Positions 19,349-26,771 of a stretch of DNA of 26,771 nucleotides are shown piece after piece. The stretch's first letter is position 1. Every line of letters begins with the position of its first letter. The notes under the pieces were generated by a model. That model made no database searches. It was given only the letters and a program-made list of their open reading frames with translations, and was not told the origin of the DNA. The translations under genes and the position numbers were made by a program. Origin of the DNA: Branchiostoma floridae (lineage: Eukaryota; Chordata; Leptocardii; Amphioxiformes; Branchiostomatidae); contig NC_049980.1 in NCBI RefSeq assembly GCF_000003815.2, positions 8,915,510 to 8,942,280 of the forward strand, in the 5' to 3' direction.

Positions 19349-21188
19349 GGTTGCGCCTAAACAGAGCCCATATACTCAAGAATATCTCGAGAAGGAAGTA
19401 TCCGAAAATTTTGCAGTTTCCATCTTTCTATTCCTTACTAAGGGACCTTTCCAAAGATACCAAGTTTGCCAGGCCGGAACTTAAACCCTAAGCTACAATT
19501 GCGACCGTATGTCATCATCCTACCCGTTGCCGTGACAGGCAGTGCTTACAAAAATACGCCTAAACAGAGCCCATATACTCAAGAATATCTCGAGAAGGAA
19601 GTATCCGAAAATTTTGCGGTTTCCATCTTTCTATTCCTTACTAAGGGACCTTTCCAAAGTTACCAAGTTTGCCAGGCCGGAACTTAAACCCTAAGCCACA
19701 ATCGCGACCGTATGTCATCACCCTACCCCTTGCCGTGACAGGCGGTGCTTACAAAAAATGCGCCTAAACACAGCCCATATACTCAAGAATATCTCGAGAA
19801 GGAAGTATCCGAAAATTTTGCGGTTTCCATCTTTCCATTCCTTACTAAGGGACCTTTCCAAAGATACCAAGTTTGTCTGGCCGGAACTTAAACCCTAAGC
19901 TACAATCGCGTCCGTGTGTCCTCACCCTACGCCTTGCCGTGACAGACAGTGCTTACAAAAAATGCGCCTAAACACAGCCCATATTCTCAAGAATATCTCG
20001 AGAAGGAAGTATCCGAAAATTTTGCGGTTTCCATCTTTCCATTCCTTACTAAGGGACCTTTCCAAAGATACCAAGTTTGCCAGGCCGGAACTTAAACCCT
20101 AAGCTACAATCGCGACCGTATGTCATCACCCTACCCCTTGCCGTGACAGGCGGTGCTTACAAAAAATGCGCCTAAACACAGCCCATATACTCAAGAATAT
20201 CTCGAGAAGGAAGTATCCGAAAATGTTGCGGTTTCCATCTTTCCATTCCTTACTAATGGACCTTTCCAAAGATACCAAGTTTGCCAGGCCGGAATTTAAA
20301 CCCTAAGCTACAATCGCGACCGTATGTCATCATCCTACCCCTTGCCGTGACAGGCGGTGCTTCAAAAAAGGAGCTAGCGGTTGCGCCTAAACACAGCCCA
20401 TATACTCAAGAATATCTCGAGAAGGAAGTATCCGAAAATTTTGCGGTTTCATTCTTTCCATTCCTTACTAAGGGACCTTTCCAATGATACCAAGTTTGTC
20501 TGGCCGGAACTTAAACCCTAAGCTACAATCGCGACCGTATGTCATCACCCTACCACTTGCCGTGACAGGCGGTGCTTACAAAAATGCGCCTAAACACAGC
20601 CCATATACTCAAGAATATCTCGAGAAGGAAGTATCCGATAATTTTGCGGTTTCAATCTTTCAATTCCTTACTAAGGGACCTTTCCAGTGATACCAAGTTT
20701 GTCTGGCCGGAACTTAAACCCTAAGCTACAATCGCGACCGTATGTCATCACCCTACCCCTTGCCGTGACAGTCGGTGCTTCAAAAAAGGAGCTAGCGGTT
20801 GCGCCTAAACAGAGCCCATATACTCAAGAATATCTCGAGAAGGAAGTATCCGAAAATTTTGCGGTTTCCATCTTTCCATTCCTTACTAAGGGACCTTTCC
20901 AAAGATACCAAGTTTGCCAGGCCAGAACTTAAACCCTAAGCTACAATCGCGACCGTATGTCATCATCCTACCCCTTGCCGTGACAGGCGGTGCTTCAAAA
21001 AAGGAGCTAGCGGTTGCGCCTAAACACAGCCCATATACTCAAGAATATCTCGAGAAGGAAGTATCCGAAAATTTTGCGGTTTCCATCTTTCCATTCCTTA
21101 CTAAGGGACCTTTCCAAAGATACCAAGTTTGCCAGGCCGGAACTTAAACCCTAAGCTACAATCGCGACCGTATGTCATCATCCTACCC

Positions 21189-22440
21189 ACTTCAAATTAG
21201 TGGTCAGCACGTGCCTAAAAAATGAACCAAAACCTTGTTTTTTGCCTTATCTGGACGTATGTACTCTACACTGTCTTGCCAATAAGAAATATTTCTTACA
21301 TTTTCCTGCTACAAGAAAATGACAATGAACGTGACATTACTTAGATAATTTTATTGATATCTAACAAATTGTAACAGGGAAACCACCCACCTCGGACATT
21401 TGTGTAGCACCTGAGGCTTCCAGTTGTGTCCTATCATAAAGATTCTTGTTCAAGTTTTCCTTGAAAAGACGAAAATCCTGGTGACGGTACCACAAGTCCT
21501 CTTCTAACAAATAACAACCAGATATATCTTATAAGTCCACAACAGGCGCCGCCTTCCTCGACTGCAAGTCCAGGTATCCAAGTATATAAAGCTACTACAG
21601 TTGGATAGCAAATGCAGTTCCCAATACTACTACGCAACGTCGGTGTGTTTTGGTCGGTCCACCATCTTGAAGATTCCCGAATCTCGTACCCAGGACACTG
21701 CGTGATATCTGCTTGGATATCATTTATATGGTAATGAGAAAGACAGAAAAAATGTCACTTCTACAAATACTGTGACCACGAGCTAGCCTATTTCAAAACA
21801 GTTTTACGTACTCCAGAATGGAGAAAAGTCGGAGAAATCAGGAATGTTCAATGGTTCTTTTTCCAAAAATCAAAAAAGCTAAAACCCATCCCCAATCACG
21901 CCCCCGTATCCAGTAGTCGACTGCCCTTACTGCTGTATGAATGTATTCAGGTATATATATATATATGCTTGAACATTTGCATGTATGTATGGTCATGCAA
22001 AAATGTGAGGGGTGACATTTCGTTCAATGTAGTATCCTGTGCTGCTGCCGTATAACACAAACCTCTAATAATAAGTTTGTAAAAGAAAACTAAACTTTAT
22101 AAAATAATGTTACATTTGTTACCTTCTTTGTTGAACTGGAATATAATACACATCACTAAATCTAACACTAGTTCATCCCAGTTATCCACGGGGTAACCTA
22201 TATTAGTTTGTATTTAGAACAGGGTGTTTAGGATTAACAATTCTATGGAAGGTGGTTTCAAATTGCAATATCTAAAAAAAATGCAGTTTGACACAACCGT
22301 TGGTCAACTTAACATCCCTAAATACCATTTTTAAAAACAACCAATATATGTTATCTCGCAGATAAAGGTGAACTAGCATCACATAATGACTGGATGTGAT
22401 GTAGTGTCAAATTGAACGGTAAAACAGAAAAGGAGACACA
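21189..22440. other. Intergenic region right of the satellite
   Basis: The satellite stops in mid-unit after CATCATCCTACCC. Beyond it is unique AT-rich sequence with a (TA)n run near 21952. A minus-strand open frame at 21434-21637 lacks recognisable similarity and overlaps a TATA-like site, so I do not call it a gene. Confidence 0.5.
21583..21590 (+). promoter_or_regulatory. TATA-box-like sequence
   Basis: TATATAAA within CCAAGTATATAAAGCTAC, a good TATA match. No downstream gene is recognised on the plus strand, so it may be chance in AT-rich DNA. Confidence 0.2.
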
Positions 22441-22444
22441 TCAT

Positions 22445-25204
22445 CCTTCCTCCTGTTACAGAGAAGTGAAACTTTATTCCAAAGTGTTGCTCAAAGCACA
22501 AGGTACTCGACAATTCCAACCATGCACAGATACAAAAATATATCCCAAAATGACACCTATATTGCAACATCTCCCTTCAACACACTCGTATATACTCTGT
22601 CATCATATAGTTCTCTCTCTTTCCCTATGTACCCATGGTACAAACCATAAACATCTACACAACGTACACTACGTATATTGATAACATTCTGTATACACAT
22701 TCTTAGTATGACACCAGCAACATAACTGTTTCAAAACCAACTTGGTTTTACTGTCAGACATCCATAATACCACTTGCAATTATTCTCCACAGTGTCACCA
22801 AAGTTTACATTCATTAATATGATTGTATGGACAGATATATCAACAAAATATTTATACAGTTGTCTTAGTTTAAGCTAAAATAAAACATACTCATACATAC
22901 ATGTAGAACGACATATGAAGAGTTGGATGAGGTAATATTACATGTTATACATGATTGATATGTGCCATTTGGTTGTGTTGCAAGAAAACATGAAAATATC
23001 AACTCTTATATAGGAATACATACAATGTATAGTACCCACAAGAAAGAAGGCAACACAACACACCATACCAAAGAATATTGCAACCATTAGATTTTGTGAA
23101 TTCATTAATAATAGCATTACAACACTTCTGCAGGGTATACACACATTGAAGGCCAGTAGCATGTCAATAACCCTTTTTTATATGTATAGATGCACACTGC
23201 AAATGTTGTCTACTGCACTGCTTCTACTAGTGTATGGAGTGTGTTTTTCCAGGCCCTGTCTCAACTGAACACAAATTTAAAAAAAAAAACAATCATGGGT
23301 TCTGGAAATCAAAGGCACACACTGCCAAAGGCAACACTGGTTAAAGCACTATACAGGTCCATATGAACAGCTATACAGAGAAGATGGGCAGACTTCAGAC
23401 ATTACCAGACTCAAACTTCATCAAATGTGATCTTAAAAACCTTAAGAGTCTTCTTGCTTTTGCAAGGCTGCAAACTCTGGGAACTAAGTCTGAACATTGA
23501 TCAAGCCTTCAATAAAGCTGAAAATGTTGTCATAATGTATGCATAAACACAAGCACATATAGGAAATCTTCCAGTTGGGTAAATCCATCTCTTTTGGTCC
23601 ACTATAACCAGGCATGATAATAAGAGAACATTTCAAGTATGACAGTAACAGTGAACGGATAATTAGAGGTGCAACTCTCGTCTCCACATTTCCACATCAG
23701 CCATAAGACTTATGGCTCGCCAACAATAACCACAATATATATGATATGACTTGTACTAACATCACTTTTGACAGTAAGATTTACAGCTGTTATCAAACCT
23801 TTGTGTTCCATCAGGATTCGTTTTCTCGCCTTAATGTAACGTTTCAGTAAAAATGAACAATTCATACAGCCATGTTTTCCCTATCATTTGCAACATAAGA
23901 CAGCTACTGCTGTTACACTATTTTCATATCAATGGCATAATGCCAACTTCTAAATGTATATTTGTGTAGTTTCCAAGTTCAATGTCAGATGTGTTCAACT
24001 TTTAGTTGTTTAGATCTGTGGTTACCTGAAACACAGGAAGTGCACAGTACATCATCTGCTCAGCGTTCCTCCATATTCAGTTCCCCCTTTTAATGGTCCT
24101 GTTGGAAATACATTGACAATCTTTTTGACCCATGACAAGGTAGTATCTGTGTAGTGTAGCTGAATGGTGCAAACATTACAAAAGCAGCGTGATACAACAA
24201 ACTGTAACCATGTGATAATCTCTAAAAGTTAGCAGCTATGATATGTATTTTTGTATTGTCTGCCAACAGAGAAACATGACGGATTATACATTCATCATTG
24301 ACTTACATTGAAGTATCAATATACATAAGTGATGTATGAATTCAAATGTATAGGTTCTCGTGATAGTGCCTAGGACAGATATACTCTATTTGTGCACTGG
24401 CATAGGCAAGTACAAGGCGCAGCTACATGTAGTATGTAAAGGAAGACAACACAGAGATGACACAATTCATGAGGACTGCACAATGAAGTCTTACACATTC
24501 TCCAACAGATTCAAACCTGCGTCCTTCAACACAGACAAACGAGAATGGTCTTACACGATGAGGTGAACAATTCTTAGTTACAATATTTTTTATGCTACTA
24601 CATACATATATTACAAACTATACACATCTAAGGCCAACCACAGACACATAATGACCACATCACGTCGGACACTATCTTACATGACAATTTACTGTTGTGG
24701 CGGCCATGGCACATCCTGGTTACCCGGTCCCCTTCCCTACGTGATAGATATCATGCCAGAACTTTTCAGCGGCGGCAGCGGCTACAAATGTACAGGGATA
24801 GAAGCAAGGTCACCACATTGGGTCTATGGCTTTTCCTATGTCAACATCTACCTAACTATGTACATAGAATTACATACATGACTTAAGTGGAAAATTAGTC
24901 TACATGTATTTGGAAAATGGTCTATACGCAATTTCAGAAAACTTATAATAAAAAAAACATTCAATCGACAATTTGTACAATATTATACTATGAACCTTTA
25001 TGAACTAAATTTAAAATCTGTACACAATAGATACTATGAATATCGATACAGTATAACATTAAAGTCATACATACAATTAGTCACATTGAATATAAAGCAA
25101 TTTTCGTGGAGCAAAAGCACTTTGTCGTTCAACGCAGATACATTAAGTACATTATACACAGGGTACGCAGATCTTGGATACAATTTTTGCCAGCAAGCTT
25201 TGCT
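22445..25204 (-). other. Probable long 3' UTR of the minus-strand gene
   Basis: From the stop codon leftward there are about 2.7 kb without coding frames or clear splice pairs. The region contains many ACATGTA motifs, and a minus-strand AATAAA (TTTATT at 22473-22478) would end the transcript near 22450. A GC-richer patch at 24690-24800 stands out but has no long open frame. The extent is inferred, not shown. Confidence 0.35.
22473..22478 (-). promoter_or_regulatory. Candidate poly(A) signal of the minus-strand gene
   Basis: AATAAA on the minus strand. It is the best candidate end for a transcript whose stop codon is at 25205-25207. Shorter 3' UTR ends using variant signals cannot be excluded. 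Confidence 0.3.
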
Positions 25205-25398
25205 CTAAGCTGCAGGTTCACTTTGCTCTGGCCGACCATCATCATTGGGGTTCTTACTTTCCTGTTTGCCGGGCTTGTCGCTGGCATTGGCATTTTCATC
25301 TTCTTTCTTACTGTCTCCAGCTGCAGTGTTGTCTTGTGGCTTGTTCTCTCCTGCATCAGCGGCATTTTCTCTTGCTGCATCGTTTCTGTGTTTGTAAC
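25205..25398 (-). CDS. Terminal coding exon of a minus-strand gene, hydrophilic C-terminal tail
   Basis: The acceptor is TTTGTTTGTTTGTCAG (ending at 25399), then GT completing a codon begun in the previous exon, and the stop TAG at 25205. It encodes about 64 residues rich in Asn, Asp, Glu, Lys, Ala and Gly (YKHRNDAARENAADAGENK and onward to GRPEQSEPAA), almost without hydrophobic residues, so probably disordered. The gene is convergent with the CH-CH gene. I do not recognise the protein. Codon choice is clearly unlike the flanking AT-rich DNA. Confidence 0.7.
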
Positions 25399-26032
25399 CT
25401 GACAAACAAACAAATATACAATCAACAGATCAGTCAAAATATTTGGAATGTGACCAATTCCTATATATCCAATTTATACATGATTTATCCAAAAAACATT
25501 TTTGGCTGTCCAACTTCAATCTTTGTCAAGGAAGAAGCAATCCACGGCTTCTGACGTCACCTTATGCAGACAGAACACATGACTTGGTGAGCAGTGGATC
25601 ATAAGTTTTAGATAGCTAACGCAACATTGCCTCACCGTGTCACCTGTTCTATCTGCAGAACATGGCATCACAGAAGTAGTGGGTTGCTCATTCATTAACA
25701 AAGACTCAAGTTGGGCAGTCAAACATTTAGTAAATACAATTTTTGCATTGAAAATTACAGTTGAACTTTGATTCAGAATGATTTCTCGCAACACACACAA
25801 ACTTTTTAAGATAGCTAACAACCCATTCACATATGACTGTGAAAGCTTATTCCAATGCCAGTAAGTACAAATCTAGTTGATACGGACTTGCTTGCCCATG
25901 GGGTACAATCTGAAACTGTTTAAGTCAAGAGTTAACCGACATCTTTCCTCACAATACAGTATTGTAACCCAAAACGCTTGAGTGGCTCTCGAGCCTTGTT
26001 TTGCAGTGAACTCTAAAAAAAAATATATTATA

Positions 26033-26150
26033 ACTGTAAATGCATTTAATTTTGCGGGGATTTAATTTTGCGGTAGCGGCAAAATGGACATTTCGCGGTG
26101 GATTTAATTTCGCGGTAGCGCCATCCCGCGAAATTCAATGCATTTTCAGC
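26033..26150. mobile_element. CGCGG MITE, short copy
   Basis: Begins ACTGTAAATGCATTTAATTT and ends AATGCATTTTCAGC, with an interior of GCGGGGATTTAATTT and TTTCGCGGTGGATTTAATTT. It corresponds to the 5' half of the 212-bp element at 10405 plus a decayed 3' end, so it is internally deleted. Confidence 0.8.
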
Positions 26151-26536
26151 ACTGCACTGTAGTCACGAACTGCCGTGTAAAACCCGGCGCCTCTACAAAC
26201 CGCCAGTTGGAAAACACTTGCTGGTTAACCGGTAAGGGTCCTATACAGACGGATAGAACAGTTTCCATGCTTTTGACTTGTTCTTGCGTGAGCCACTGTT
26301 ACTGATCTACACGTATCTACCCTCTCAATACGTAATAGTATACAGTAGTACGACCTTCGTATCATGGTGAACATACTGTACAGTACTGTAATACAGTTGG
26401 TCGTATGAAAAAAATACATGTGTGTCTTCACCGTAGTAAGTATGTCAAACATTTCATTATACAGTGACAAAGACAGTTACTGTAGTAGTATGTACATGGA
26501 GCGGAAAAGGGGCACCTTAGGCGGCGCCAGCAGACA

Positions 26537-26628
26537 AAATATTCGCGGTGGATTTAATTTCGCGGTGAAGCAGCCGCCGCGAAAACCGCGAATATTAATC
26601 CACCGCGAATATTTCTGCATTTACAGTA
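26537..26628. mobile_element. CGCGG MITE, 3'-half copy
   Basis: Matches the 3' half of the element at 10405-10616. ATTCGCGGTGGATTTAATTT pairs with ATTAATCCACCGCGAATATT, and the copy ends TGCATTTACAGTA. The 5' terminus is missing or unrecognisable. The long inverted repeat can fold into a stem of more than 20 bp. Confidence 0.8.
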
Positions 26629-26630
26629 TA

Positions 26631-26694
26631 CATGACATAATATTTTCTACTGACATTGCTTACATGACATAATATTTTCTACTGACATTGCTTA
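26631..26694. repeat. Perfect 32-bp tandem duplication
   Basis: Two identical adjacent copies starting CATGACATAATATTTTCTAC, immediately after the terminal ACAGTATA of the MITE 3'-half copy. Confidence 0.95.
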
Positions 26695-26729
26695 GCAATA
26701 TGAAAAATACAGAAGCTGTGTAGATGTAC

Positions 26730-26771
26730 CTTCTTCCTCCAGCTCTCTTTCAGTCTTCCCATCGTCTCATC
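26730..26771 (-). CDS. Upstream exon of the minus-strand gene, running off the window edge
   Basis: The donor is GAAGAAG|GTACATC at 26730/26729. In the phase required by the terminal exon it reads DGKTERELEEEG, a charged helical stretch that joins to YKHRND. In that frame a TGA appears at the extreme edge, so the exon probably begins just after GATGAG (at 26765) with the AG as acceptor. The window ends before this can be tested. Confidence 0.5.

Larger units (their letters stand above)
11680..21188. repeat. Satellite array, 203/215-bp units, more than 40 copies
   Basis: Head-to-tail units contain the landmarks GGCCGGAACTTAAACCCTAA, CCGTATGTCATCA, GTGACAGGCGGTGCTT, CAAGAATATCTCGAGAAG and TTCCTTACTAAGGGACC. 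Two unit classes differ at one place. Long units (about 215 bp) carry GGAGCTAGCGGTTGCGCC, while short units (about 203 bp) have only ATGCGCC. Two N gaps interrupt the array, so copy number is a minimum. It lies between two convergent genes. There is no sign of transcription or telomeric structure. Confidence 0.97.
25399..26729 (-). other. Intron of the minus-strand gene
   Basis: A 1,331-bp GT..AG intron with a T/G-rich acceptor tract. It hosts two CGCGG MITE copies and a 32-bp tandem duplication. Open frames inside it have no recognisable content. Confidence 0.6.

Noticed and set aside
18615-19491. Long open frames across the 626-N gap
   Set aside because: They consist mainly of unknown residues through N bases and say nothing about coding.
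12580-21100. Heat-shock-element-like GAA blocks in the conserved satellite core
   Set aside because: Spacing of the GAA blocks is 11 instead of 10 bases and the middle TTC is absent, so it is not a proper heat-shock element.
12751-21147. Many repeated open frames of 67-81 codons in the satellite, resembling a gene family
   Set aside because: They restate one repeat unit. Many lack an ATG, differences between units are not biased to synonymous sites, the frame changes every unit, and there are no splice or promoter signals.
12950-21160. Telomere-like CCCTAA in every unit
   Set aside because: Only a single copy per 200-bp unit within AACTTAAACCCTAAGC, never in tandem, so not telomeric DNA.
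11680-21188. CRISPR-like array
   Set aside because: There are no short identical repeats separated by unique spacers. The whole 200-bp unit is repeated, and the host is eukaryotic.
1-26771. tRNA, rRNA or snRNA genes
   Set aside because: I saw no B-box of the GGTTCGAATCC type with a matching A-box and cloverleaf, and no conserved rRNA or snRNA segment. A covariance-model scan was not possible.

Overview
The window looks like a eukaryotic (animal) nuclear genome, not a prokaryotic one. Genes are split by GT..AG introns, non-coding DNA is AT-rich, short repeats and terminal-inverted-repeat elements are dispersed throughout, and most of the middle is a satellite array with two N gaps. An amphioxus (Branchiostoma) or another marine invertebrate is my best guess. 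It rests on the intron style, the recurring ACATGTA motif and short CGCGG-rich inverted-repeat elements. I cannot confirm the species.

Left part (about 1.36-8.55 kb, plus strand): one gene with eight coding exons that join cleanly in phase. It predicts a protein of about 590 residues with two calponin-homology (CH) domains in tandem, as in the actin-binding heads of spectrin, alpha-actinin and filamin. A charged coiled coil and a Ser/Thr/Lys-rich tail follow. Introns 1 and 2 hold a local duplication and repeat-derived DNA. A 3' UTR with a poly(A) signal near 8.54 kb follows.

Middle left (8.6-11.26 kb): a cluster of small inverted-repeat elements. It contains a relative of the intron 2 repeat, a perfect short hairpin, a 184-bp terminal-inverted-repeat element flanked by a 9-bp target duplication, a 164-bp near-palindromic foldback element and a 212-bp CGCGG-rich MITE.

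Middle (11.26-21.19 kb): an 18-bp minisatellite runs directly into a satellite of more than 40 units. Units come in two lengths, about 203 and 215 bp. The array is decayed at its left end, homogenised through the rest, and cut off abruptly at its right end. A duplicated multi-unit block of 1,244-bp offset shows recent unequal exchange. Repeat-encoded reading frames are present, but I see no sign that they are genes.

Right part (21.2-26.77 kb): intergenic DNA, then the 3' end of a minus-strand gene that is convergent with the left gene. Its terminal coding exon encodes a hydrophilic tail of about 64 residues. A second exon runs off the window edge. The 1.3-kb intron between them carries two more CGCGG MITE copies and a 32-bp tandem duplication. 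The satellite therefore lies between two convergent genes. The most notable items are the unusual CH-CH-coiled-coil protein and the internal structure of the satellite.
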